Below, piece after piece: positions 52,937-61,225 of a DNA stretch of 64,000 bases (its first letter is position 1; the number at the start of each line of letters is the position of its first letter). Both the position numbers and the translations under genes were made by a program. The stretch covers positions 1 through 64,000 of the forward strand of contig CAMLRA010000001.1 in the NCBI GenBank assembly GCA_946482325.1. The letters are read 5' to 3'. The notes below the pieces were generated by a model. That model was not told the DNA's origin and ran no database searches. It was given only the letters and a program-made list of their open reading frames with translations. This DNA comes from an uncultured Chromatiaceae bacterium (GTDB taxonomy: Bacteria; Pseudomonadota; Gammaproteobacteria; Enterobacterales; Alteromonadaceae).

Positions 52937-55696
52937 TTAGAATGCCCCTCGCACACCTACCGCATAGCGGGAGCCGTTATCCTCAACAGAGTAAATCTGG
53001 TTTTTGAAGCGACCGGTCTGCACCAGTTCTTCTTCGGTGATGTTGATCCCTTCGAAGAACACCGTCAGATACTCGTTCACATCGTAGCTGGCGCTGATAT
53101 CCCACTGACCAAAACGCTCAGTGTTAATCGGTTCGCCGTTAAAGCCGTTGTCGAGCTGACGCAGGAAGGCTTCACGGTTGTTAAACGCGATACGGGCCTG
53201 ATAGTCACCCTGTTCGTAGAACAGAATAAAGTTCTGCGAATCACCTAAACCTTCCAGTGCAAAACTCTGCGTGGTGTCAGCACCAACGTTCAGGTTGCTG
53301 TCGACCACAGTGGCGTTGACCGTGACACCAAAGCCATTGTCAAACATGTGCGTCAGCGCAGCTTCATAACCGGTGATGCGGGCTGACTCACCATTTTGTG
53401 GCCGGCTGACGGTATACACTTCGCTCGAGCCGTTCAGTTCTGCCGTCGTCGGCACCACACTGCTGCTACACAGTGGTGAGCTGACGCAGTTGTAAGATGG
53501 GCCTGTCCGCGCGGTCATGTTGTAAGTTTCCTGACCGGTCAGCGTCACGATAAAGTCTTCAACTTCTTTGTTGAACACGGTGAAGCTGAACATGTTGGCA
53601 TCCTGGTAATACCATTCGTAAGCCAGGTCCCAGTTTTCAGCACGGAACGGTTTCAGTGCCGGGTTGCCGCCGTTGGCCGTCAGGTTTTGCCGGCGCGGTT
53701 CGTTGAATGTGGTCGCTGGTGACATCTGGCCCATAGTCGGACGGGTCAGTGAATCGTAAGAGGCAAAACGCACAATCATGTCGTCCTGCACTTCCAGCTT
53801 GATATTCAGGCTTGGCAGCAGGTTGGCATATTTAGTGCCCTGATTGATGTTCGTTGCAGGGCCTAACACGTTTTGGAACAAGGTCGCATCAGCGGTCGGT
53901 ACTATGTCGACGACAAAGCTTTGCACAGCCGCGACATCCACTGAAGTTTCGGCATAACGCGCGCCAAGGTTCACCGTCAGCGGCATATCACCGAGGTCAT
54001 ACGCCAGCGTGAAGTCCATATACAGACTGGTCACGTCTTCGTTGATGGTGTAACGGTTATTCTGCAGCGTGGTGGTGATTGGATGGCCGCTATCCGCCAG
54101 ATATTTCACCACGGCATCGCCGTCATAGGTGTAGAACGTATTGATCAGACCCGGGAAGAAGTTCTTCGCGGTGAATGGCTGGAATTTGATGGTATCGACC
54201 GGCGCAGGTAACGCATAGCCGCAGTAGAAGCACTGACCGCCATAAATCTGGAAGCTGGATTTTTCCCGCTCCTGACGATAGGCACCGAAGTTGGCTTTCT
54301 GGAACACGCCTTTTTCAGCCACGTATTCAAAATCAGCTTTTACTTCTGTGACTTCGTCTTCATCTGAGAACTGATTGCCTTTTTCGTTGTAGTGCATCCG
54401 TGCCAGGCTGGCTGCTGGTAGCGTGCTGCCGCCAAAACCATTGTGTTTTACTGTTGGCACAGAACCGGTACCGTCGAAGGCATAGCTGTTAATCATCCCA
54501 ACCACGTTAAAACGGTCGCGGCCGGCGCGGTCGTTTTCAGCGTTTGACGTTGAGGCGTCAAAATTTGCTTTCAGTTGGTCGTTGATTTTCCACTCGACAT
54601 TCAGACCAAAGGCATTGGTGCTGATATCCCGTGAGTTGCGGGTATGTGACACAAAATCTGTCGCCGGGTCGCCGCTGCCCTGATGCAAGCCCACATCTTG
54701 CGAGAAGGTCAATAAAGTGCCGGTCGTTGGGTCGATAGTCGCACTGCCGACTCGGTCCGGTTCAAACCAGGACGCCAAATCTGTCACCGTTGAATCCACT
54801 TCAAAACGGGACACCAAACCATCCATTGTCACAGTGACATCTTCTGACGGCGCATATTGCAGCACCAGACTGGCGTTGTCGCGGGTCCGTTCCTGCTGGT
54901 CAATAATCTGGTCCCAGTTGCGCGGGATATAAGCATTGGTAAACAACACGCCATCGCGTTTGTTGGAAATAGTCTGACCGCCGCGCCAGCCGGCGGTGGC
55001 GATTTGGTTGATCTGCACATCACGTTTCTGATGGCTAATCGCTAATAAAGCACCAAATTTGTCGTCCCAGTTACGGGTCACTAACAAAGATGCTGCTGGT
55101 GAGGTTTTTTCAGACAGGCTTTCGTACATGCCTTTGACAGAGCCGGCCACGCGGAAATCGTCATAATCAAACGGCCGTGCCGTTTTCACGTTAATAGTAC
55201 CGCCGATGCCACCTTCCTGCAGGCGGGCGCTGTTACTTTTGAAGACGTCAGCGCCGGTGATTTGATCGGCCGCCAGAATGTCGAAGTTAAATTCACGGCC
55301 ATTGCTGTCGGTCGCGATCTGACGGTTATTGACTAACACTGTGTTGAACTGTGGACCAAAACCACGGATCGTCACCGCCTGGCCTTCACCACCACTGCGG
55401 TCAATCGACACGCCGGTGATGCGTTGCAGCGATTCCGCCACGTTCAAATCCGGAAACTTACCTAAGTCTTCTGCCGCAATACCGTCTGACACCAGACTGG
55501 ATTCTTTTTTGTCCTGCATCGACGCTTTCAGACTGCTGCGGATGCCGCGGACTTCAATTACTTCGACTTCAGTTTGCTGAGCTTTGGCAGCGTCTGCCGC
55601 GGTAGTTTGTGCCGCTACCGAATAGGTGCTGAGCACACCGGCTACGGCGAGGCAAACCGCCGAATGTTTAAACGCGAATGGATTCGCTCTGGTCAT
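52937..55696 (-). CDS. TonB-dependent receptor (second copy, no STN domain)
   Basis: 919-aa outer-membrane receptor. Signal peptide (ending SVAAQ, residue 29), TonB-box-like EVEVIEVRGIR, plug domain (LGKFPDLNVAESLQRITGVS, AVTIRGFGPQFNTVLVNNR) and a beta-barrel ending GVRGAF. It belongs to the TIGR01782-type proteobacterial carbohydrate receptors. An extracellular-loop CxxCGY motif (QCFYCGYA) is shared with the first receptor. Site f lies about 50 bases upstream. Expected to import the galactose-containing substrate into the periplasm. GGGGAG precedes the ATG. Confidence 0.93.
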   Translation of the reverse strand: MTRANPFAFKHSAVCLAVAGVLSTYSVAAQTTAADAAKAQQTEVEVIEVRGIRSSLKASMQDKKESSLVSDGIAAEDLGKFPDLNVAESLQRITGVSIDRSGGEGQAVTIRGFGPQFNTVLVNNRQIATDSNGREFNFDILAADQITGADVFKSNSARLQEGGIGGTINVKTARPFDYDDFRVAGSVKGMYESLSEKTSPAASLLVTRNWDDKFGALLAISHQKRDVQINQIATAGWRGGQTISNKRDGVLFTNAYIPRNWDQIIDQQERTRDNASLVLQYAPSEDVTVTMDGLVSRFEVDSTVTDLASWFEPDRVGSATIDPTTGTLLTFSQDVGLHQGSGDPATDFVSHTRNSRDISTNAFGLNVEWKINDQLKANFDASTSNAENDRAGRDRFNVVGMINSYAFDGTGSVPTVKHNGFGGSTLPAASLARMHYNEKGNQFSDEDEVTEVKADFEYVAEKGVFQKANFGAYRQEREKSSFQIYGGQCFYCGYALPAPVDTIKFQPFTAKNFFPGLINTFYTYDGDAVVKYLADSGHPITTTLQNNRYTINEDVTSLYMDFTLAYDLGDMPLTVNLGARYAETSVDVAAVQSFVVDIVPTADATLFQNVLGPATNINQGTKYANLLPSLNIKLEVQDDMIVRFASYDSLTRPTMGQMSPATTFNEPRRQNLTANGGNPALKPFRAENWDLAYEWYYQDANMFSFTVFNKEVEDFIVTLTGQETYNMTARTGPSYNCVSSPLCSSSVVPTTAELNGSSEVYTVSRPQNGESARITGYEAALTHMFDNGFGVTVNATVVDSNLNVGADTTQSFALEGLGDSQNFILFYEQGDYQARIAFNNREAFLRQLDNGFNGEPINTERFGQWDISASYDVNEYLTVFFEGINITEEELVQTGRFKNQIYSVEDNGSRYAVGVRGAF

Positions 55697-55747
55697 CTTC
55701 GAACTCCCCTGTCTTTGTGTTGTGTTTTTAAAGAAAACTTCTTATTA

Positions 55748-55769
55748 GAATATTTATCATATAAATACT
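55748..55769. promoter_or_regulatory. AT-rich element, site f (upstream of second TonB receptor)
   Basis: On the minus strand CAGTATTTATATGATAAATA, a near-perfect palindrome (TATTTAT-N3-ATAAATA). It lies 52 bases before the receptor ATG, a typical operator position. Confidence 0.62.
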
Positions 55770-55803
55770 GCAAAGTTACGCTGACTGCAACTTTTTTATC
55801 TGA

Positions 55804-56754
55804 TTAATCATTCGAATTTGCGCCGTTTTGGCGGGCAAAACGGTAAATAATCTGCTGCCGGTAGATTTGCCCCGGCAGCAGCAATGTTGCTGGAAAATCC
55901 GGCTGGTTCGGTGCGTCTGGCCAATACTGCGCTTCCAGACAAATGCCCTGGCGCGGCAAAAAAGGCGCGCCTAAACCGTCGCCGCTATAAATCTGCAGGC
56001 CGGGTAAATCGCTGAGCACAGTCAGGCTCAGTTGCTGATCTGGCGATGTCAGCGTGGCAAGGGTTTGCAGCTGCTGTTCGCCGTGCGGCACAACAAAACA
56101 ATGGTCCAGCGCGCCATGCTGGCGAAACAATTCCTGCAACAGCTGGCCTGTCGCCAGCTGCGGGTATTGTTCGGCACAAGACAACAAACGCCCGGTCGGA
56201 ATGCCGCTACTGTCTTTCTCCAATACCTGTAACAGCGGCGATTGCAGAGAGTGCTGATCAATCTGCTGTGCTTGTGAGTCCAGATTGAAATAACAGTGGT
56301 TGGTCAGGTTCAGCACTGTGGGCGCGTCGGTTGTCGCTTCAAACTGCATCTGCAGTTCAGTGGCAGTGACGCGAAACTGACAGCGAAACTCGCGATTGCC
56401 CGGAAAACCACCTTCACCTGCAGCAGCACGGCAACTCAAGGTCAGCTGGTCTGTCTGCTGCGCTTCGAGCTGCCACTGTCGGTGGTTCAGGCCAGCCTCT
56501 CCGCCATGCAGGCAATGCGGGCCGTCATTGGCGGTCAGCCTGATCTGTTGTTGACCAAGCGGAAAGCCGGCGTTGTCGATGCGGTTAGCATATGGTCCGA
56601 CGGTACTGCCGAGATAATAAGGGTCTGATGCATAAGCAGCTTCGCTGTCATAGCCCAACGTCAGTTCCTGGCCGTCCAAGCGGATAGAGCAAACCGTGGC
56701 GCCGATAGCGCTGATGTTGACCACCAATCCTGCTGCTGTGCTGATCTCAAACAA
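55804..56754 (-). CDS. galM: Aldose 1-epimerase (galactose mutarotase)
   Basis: 316-aa mutarotase converting beta-galactose, as released by GH42, to the alpha anomer used by galactokinase. Substrate/catalytic residues: Asn/Arg in GPYANRI, His in HCLHGG, His in LNLTNHCYFNL and catalytic Glu in GICLEAQYWPD. The start is a TTG at 56754 with GGAG six bases upstream. Divergent from tpiA, sharing AT-rich site g. Confidence 0.93.
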   Translation of the reverse strand: MFEISTAAGLVVNISAIGATVCSIRLDGQELTLGYDSEAAYASDPYYLGSTVGPYANRIDNAGFPLGQQQIRLTANDGPHCLHGGEAGLNHRQWQLEAQQTDQLTLSCRAAAGEGGFPGNREFRCQFRVTATELQMQFEATTDAPTVLNLTNHCYFNLDSQAQQIDQHSLQSPLLQVLEKDSSGIPTGRLLSCAEQYPQLATGQLLQELFRQHGALDHCFVVPHGEQQLQTLATLTSPDQQLSLTVLSDLPGLQIYSGDGLGAPFLPRQGICLEAQYWPDAPNQPDFPATLLLPGQIYRQQIIYRFARQNGANSND

Positions 56755-56790
56755 AAACGTCTCCGGGCATGCTTGTGTCGTGTCAATTCG

Positions 56791-56812
56791 TTATATAGTA
56801 TTTATACGATAA
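56791..56812. promoter_or_regulatory. AT-rich element, site g (between galM and tpiA)
   Basis: TATATAGTATTTATA (56792-56806) is identical to 15 bases of site a; the right arm CGATAATTAA is a partial match. It sits 37 bases before galM and 31 before tpiA, so it can serve both. Confidence 0.6.
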
Positions 56813-56837
56813 TTAAGTGACTGACAAGGATTTTATG

Positions 56838-57623
56838 ATGACCAGAACTCAATTGGTCATGGCAAACTGGAAACAACAGGGCAGTGAAACGGCGTTAAAG
56901 CACTGGTTAAGCGAGGTCAGCGTGCCTGATCTGGCCAAGCTCAGCCGGGTGTTGTGTGCGCCGCTGCCATATCTGGCGACGCTAAGGCAGCAACGTGCCG
57001 CATTACAAAGCCCGGTGCTGGCAGGTGCGCAGGTGGTGTCGGCCTGGAGCGGCGGCGCTTATACCGGTGAAGTGTCTGCGGCGATGCTCGCTGAATTCGG
57101 TGTGGCTTATACACTGGTTGGCCATTCCGAGCGCCGGCAGTGGCTACAGGAAACAGCCGACTCGCGACGCGCCCAACTGGCAGCGTTATGGCAACAAGGC
57201 ATCACGCCGGTGCTTTGTGTCGGCGAAACCGCCGCACAGCACCAGCAAGGCCAGACTTTTGCAGTGCTGCGGCAACAACTGGCAGAAGTACTGGACCCTC
57301 AGCCCGCGCCCGGGCCTTTAGTACTGGCTTATGAACCGGTGTTTGCGATTGGTTCTGGCCAACCGTTGTCGGCACCAGACGCACAACAGGTACATCAACA
57401 GCTGCGCCAGTTGCTGCAGCGCTGGTACAGCGCGGCAGACTGTCAGCAAATTCACATCTTGTACGGCGGCAGTGTCAACAGCAACAACGCCGGGGACTAC
57501 CTGCGCTATCCCGACATTGACGGTGTGTTAGTCGGCAGTGGCAGCCTGAAAGCAGACAGCTTTAACGCCTTGTGCCGCGCCATTGCCAGCGTCACAGCGG
57601 GGAAAACCGCAATCTCTGCCTGA
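56838..57623 (+). CDS. tpiA: Triose-phosphate isomerase, locus-specific copy
   Basis: 261-aa enzyme interconverting dihydroxyacetone phosphate and glyceraldehyde-3-phosphate. Active-site Asn/Lys in MANWKQQG, electrophilic His in GHSERRQ, catalytic Glu in YEPVFAIGSG (usual YEPVWAIGTG, so W to F and T to S), and phosphate loop LYGGSVNSNN. The divergence and the location beside galM with a shared AT-rich element suggest an extra copy devoted to glycerol from this locus, with a housekeeping copy elsewhere (inferred). AAGGA lies seven bases before ATG 56838; ATG 56835 is the other option. Confidence 0.92.
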   Translation: MTRTQLVMANWKQQGSETALKHWLSEVSVPDLAKLSRVLCAPLPYLATLRQQRAALQSPVLAGAQVVSAWSGGAYTGEVSAAMLAEFGVAYTLVGHSERRQWLQETADSRRAQLAALWQQGITPVLCVGETAAQHQQGQTFAVLRQQLAEVLDPQPAPGPLVLAYEPVFAIGSGQPLSAPDAQQVHQQLRQLLQRWYSAADCQQIHILYGGSVNSNNAGDYLRYPDIDGVLVGSGSLKADSFNALCRAIASVTAGKTAISA

Positions 57624-57688
57624 ACATCCCGCGACATTAAAAAAGCATGCAGTGATTGATGCCAGGCACGATGTTTTCTCCGCCAAAA

Positions 57689-57724
57689 CAAAAAAAGCCC
57701 GGCGATAGCCGGGCTGTCTTTTTG
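57689..57724. terminator. Bidirectional terminator between tpiA and ssb
   Basis: AGCCCGGC-GATA-GCCGGGCT with an A-tract on the left and a T-rich right side (GTCTTTTTG), so it can stop transcription from both convergent genes. Confidence 0.85.
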
Positions 57725-57746
57725 TCATTTCTGACCGCATAAATCA

Positions 57747-58427
57747 TCAGAACGGAATATCGTCATCAAAATCGATTGGCGGTTCCATCGGGCCGCGTTG
57801 CTGGCCAAAACCGCCTTGTTGTGGCTGGTTAAAACCTTGCTGTGGCTGATTGTAGGCCGGTTGAGCCGGTGCCTGATTGTAGGCTGGCGCTGCCGGTGCT
57901 GGCTGGTTAAAGCCTTGTTGTGCAGCTGGAGCCCGATTGTAATTCTGCTGTGCAGCAGGCGCGGCTTGCGGTGCGCGGTTCTGTGGCGCCTGATAGGCCT
58001 GTGCCGGTGCGGCCATGCCACCCATCGCGGCACCACCCATTGCAGCACCGGCGCCTGGTGCGCCACCCATTTGGGCGCCCTGACCTTCACCACGGCCGTC
58101 TAACATCTGCAGTTCGTTGGCGATGATTTCAGTGGTGTAACGTTCGACACCTTGCTGATCCTGCCATTTACGTGTGCGCAGACGACCTTCGATATAAACT
58201 TTGCTGCCTTTACGCAGGTATTCACCGGCGATCTCGGCCAGACGCTGATAGATCACCACACGGTGCCATTCAGTCTGTTCTTTTTTCTCATTGGTCTGTT
58301 TGTCAGTCCAGGATTCTGAAGTTGCAATGGTGATATTGGCCACAGCACCGCCGGTTGGCATGTAACGAACTTCAGGATCTGCACCTAAGTTACCGATCAA
58401 AATGACTTTATTAATTCCACGCGCCAT
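57747..58427 (-). CDS. ssb: Single-stranded DNA-binding protein
   Basis: 226-aa SSB. The OB fold starts [20 protein letters not shown] and includes [20 protein letters not shown] and [17 protein letters not shown] long disordered linker of Gln/Pro/Ala/Gly repeats (about 110-210) follows, ending in the protein-interaction tip DFDDDIPF. The linker is longer than in E. coli (178 aa total). ATG at 58427 has AGGAG seven bases upstream. It lies 14 bases after the MFS gene stop, so the two are probably co-transcribed; no SOS box was seen directly in front. Confidence 0.96.
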   Translation of the reverse strand: MARGINKVILIGNLGADPEVRYMPTGGAVANITIATSESWTDKQTNEKKEQTEWHRVVIYQRLAEIAGEYLRKGSKVYIEGRLRTRKWQDQQGVERYTTEIIANELQMLDGRGEGQGAQMGGAPGAGAAMGGAAMGGMAAPAQAYQAPQNRAPQAAPAAQQNYNRAPAAQQGFNQPAPAAPAYNQAPAQPAYNQPQQGFNQPQQGGFGQQRGPMEPPIDFDDDIPF

Positions 58428-58441
58428 GCGCATTCTCCTGA

Positions 58442-59800
58442 TTAACTGTGACGACTCAGCAAAGCTTCAACCTGTTGCGGGTCAAAACCGGCGGAGCTGA
58501 CTTTTAAATAACAGCGTTGTTCGTTGACGACAACTGTCGCTTCCAGCACGCCATCAAGGCTGCTGAGCTGGCGGACCAGCGTTTTGGCTGCAGCGTCATC
58601 GACGCCGGAAACCTTATAAGACAAGCGTTGGGCCCGCTGCGGGACTTGCATGCGCGTGGCCAGAAAAAGCCATATTAAACCAATTCCGCCGGCAAGGGCA
58701 AACAGGCTGGCGGCACCAAACTGGCCGGAAATACTGCCACCCAACACCCCGCCTAAAAAGGCACCAAAAAACTGCAGACTGGCATAAATGCCCATCGCGG
58801 TGCCTTTCTGGCCAGCCGGTGCAATACGTGACACCAGCGCCGGCATACTGGCTTCTAAATAGTTAAATCCGGTAAAAAACACCAGCAGCGCTATGGCTAT
58901 AGGCCAGAGTCCGCCATTCATCATTAACAATAAACTTACAATCAGCAAGCCGATAGCGAATAAAAAATAGCCTTTTTCCTGCTGGCGGCGCATCGACAAC
59001 ACCATCAGCGGCACCATCAGCACAAAAGCGGTGACAAACACCGGCAGATACACCTGCCAGTGCTGCGGCGCGGCTAAGCCATCAGCCAGCAATTGCGCCG
59101 GGATCACGACAAAAATCGCCGTCAGCAACAAATGCAGCATCAGCACACCCAGATTTAATAACCGCAGCTGCGGGTGACAAAACAATTGCCAGATAAAACC
59201 AGGCCGGGCTAAGGCTTCACTGTCGACGGCCTGTTGTTGTGTTCTCGGCACCAGCGTCAGCACTATGACAATGCCAATCAACGCCAGCGCGGCAGTGAAC
59301 CAAAAAATTGCACTTAAGCCGCCAAAGGCGGCCAGTGCCGGGCCGGCGATCATCGATACGGCGAAAGATAAACCGATGGTTGCGCCGATCACAGCCATCA
59401 CTTTGGGGCGTTGCTCTTCGCGGGTCACATCCGCCGCTAAGGCAAGCACGGCGCCGGAAATCGCGCCCATGCCCTGCAAAATGCGGCCTATGGTCACGCC
59501 GTACACCGATTCTGCCAGTGCCGCGACCACAGAGCCTACGGCAAATAAAGTCAGGCCCAGCAGCATCACCGGCATGCGACCGATGCGGTCTGACAACCAG
59601 CCCATCGGAATTTGTAAAACGGCCTGCGTCAGGCCATAAGCACCAATGGCAAGCCCAATCCAAAGCGGGGAAAAACCAACTAAGTCTTTGCCGTAGATGG
59701 CAAAAACCGGGATCAGCATAAACAGGCCCAGCATACGGAACGCAAAAACCAGCGCCAGCGAAATCGCGGCCCGCCGTTCCAGTGCGGTTAAATGTTGCAT
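58442..59800 (-). CDS. MFS transporter, YajR-like with C-terminal YAM-type domain
   Basis: 452-aa MFS protein: 12 helices with [20 protein letters not shown] (motif A) and [20 protein letters not shown], then a soluble C-terminal ferredoxin-like domain of about 65 residues ([20 protein letters not shown] to the end) as in E. coli YajR. Substrate unknown. The ssb-MFS-uvrA neighbourhood is common in Shewanella-like gammaproteobacteria, from memory. Upstream of ssb in the same direction. Confidence 0.88.
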   Translation of the reverse strand: MQHLTALERRAAISLALVFAFRMLGLFMLIPVFAIYGKDLVGFSPLWIGLAIGAYGLTQAVLQIPMGWLSDRIGRMPVMLLGLTLFAVGSVVAALAESVYGVTIGRILQGMGAISGAVLALAADVTREEQRPKVMAVIGATIGLSFAVSMIAGPALAAFGGLSAIFWFTAALALIGIVIVLTLVPRTQQQAVDSEALARPGFIWQLFCHPQLRLLNLGVLMLHLLLTAIFVVIPAQLLADGLAAPQHWQVYLPVFVTAFVLMVPLMVLSMRRQQEKGYFLFAIGLLIVSLLLMMNGGLWPIAIALLVFFTGFNYLEASMPALVSRIAPAGQKGTAMGIYASLQFFGAFLGGVLGGSISGQFGAASLFALAGGIGLIWLFLATRMQVPQRAQRLSYKVSGVDDAAAKTLVRQLSSLDGVLEATVVVNEQRCYLKVSSAGFDPQQVEALLSRHS

Positions 59801-59886
59801 ATCTGATGGATCTCAAGTCGATTCAGGCAGTACCCGCAGCAGAAAAAGGCGGGCAGCAAAAGAGTGGCGGATTGTACCACAGGCCT

Positions 59887-61023
59887 TTAATAGTCGGCAG
59901 CTATCCCGGCGAATTCGATCCGATCGCGGCCATTTTGCTTGGCACGATACAGCGCCTGATCTGCGAGTCGCAGCGTGCGGGCAAAGTCATAATCCGGGCC
60001 AAATACACTCACTCCAATGCTGATAGTCAGCTGATAATCTTCCGGCATCGACGCCGGCCATTGCAGCTGACGGACGCCTTCCAATAAACGTTCAGCAGTG
60101 CGCTGGGCCATGTCACGATTGGCTGCCGGTAAAAAAATCAGAAATTCTTCGCCGCCAAAGCGCGCCAATACATCACTCTGCCGCAGCATGGTTTTGATGG
60201 CTTTAGCAGTTTGTACCAGCACCAGATCACCGCCATCATGACCAAACTGGTCGTTGACGCGCTTAAAGTGGTCCAGATCTATCATCAGTAATGCCGCCGG
60301 CTGCTGATTGCGTTGCAGGTAATTCAGACAACCTGCCACCGCCTCATTCAGGCCTCGCCGGTTTAGCTGCCCGGTCAGCGGGTCCAGCACCGCTTCAGCC
60401 CGCAGCCGTTGTTGTGTTTCTTCCAGATAACCGGTGATCACAAACAGGCCGTAAGCAGCCATAATGCCGGGCCACAGCACCTGCGACACCAGATAACCAG
60501 ACAAGATCCAGTCCTGCTGCACCTCCACCGTCACAGTGCGCAACACACAGACCGCAAACCAGCACAACATCACGATAGCAAAACCCTGGTCCGACACTGT
60601 GCGGCCTGCTTTGCGAAACCAGAACAACCAGGCGATTGGCAGCGTGACCAGCGCAGTCACCAAGGTCATAAAATGCATAGAAGTTTGTTGCTGCCCGTGC
60701 AGGTTGAACCAGGTATAGCCCGCCGCCTGTAGTGGGACCATCACGGCCAGCAGCCACCAGGGCACAGCGCGTTGGCAGCGCTTAAATGCAAAGGCCAGTA
60801 ATAACCAAAAGTTAAGCGCCGCAGCGATGCTGGAGATCAACAGCAACACCGGTTGCACCGGCCACAAATAAAACAACCAGCTGACGGCGTCACAGGCGAT
60901 GGAGATTTGAAACAGACGCAGGCTTGGCACATCCGGTTTTGGCGGATGCACCCGGGTGCTGGCAATCAGGATCACCAGTGCCAGCTGCATCATGGCTAAA
61001 GTGTAAATTTGTTCGGTGGTCAT
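59887..61023 (-). CDS. Membrane diguanylate cyclase (GGDEF)
   Basis: 378-aa protein. Six to seven N-terminal membrane helices (to about residue 200) followed by a GGDEF domain: DPLTGQLNRRGL, MIDLDHFKRVNDQFGHDGGD and the active signature RFGGEEFL. The I-site RxxD five residues before GGEEF is present in part (RQSDVLARF), so product inhibition is possible. It makes cyclic di-GMP; the membrane sensor's signal is unknown. Stands alone. Confidence 0.93.
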   Translation of the reverse strand: MTTEQIYTLAMMQLALVILIASTRVHPPKPDVPSLRLFQISIACDAVSWLFYLWPVQPVLLLISSIAAALNFWLLLAFAFKRCQRAVPWWLLAVMVPLQAAGYTWFNLHGQQQTSMHFMTLVTALVTLPIAWLFWFRKAGRTVSDQGFAIVMLCWFAVCVLRTVTVEVQQDWILSGYLVSQVLWPGIMAAYGLFVITGYLEETQQRLRAEAVLDPLTGQLNRRGLNEAVAGCLNYLQRNQQPAALLMIDLDHFKRVNDQFGHDGGDLVLVQTAKAIKTMLRQSDVLARFGGEEFLIFLPAANRDMAQRTAERLLEGVRQLQWPASMPEDYQLTISIGVSVFGPDYDFARTLRLADQALYRAKQNGRDRIEFAGIAADY

Positions 61024-61225
61024 ACTGCCTGCAGAAAACGCGTTAACAATTCACCTTAGGCTTTGCCTGCAACAATTGCAAACCGATTCGACCACTGGCA
61101 GCAAGCTATGACTGTGGGCATGCAGCTGCAGACTTTGTTACAAATCCGGCGCCTGTGTCACGTTGTACAGATAATGGCCGCTGCTTATTTTGTCGCTGAT
61201 TTCATGACAATTTTCCGGAGAATTT

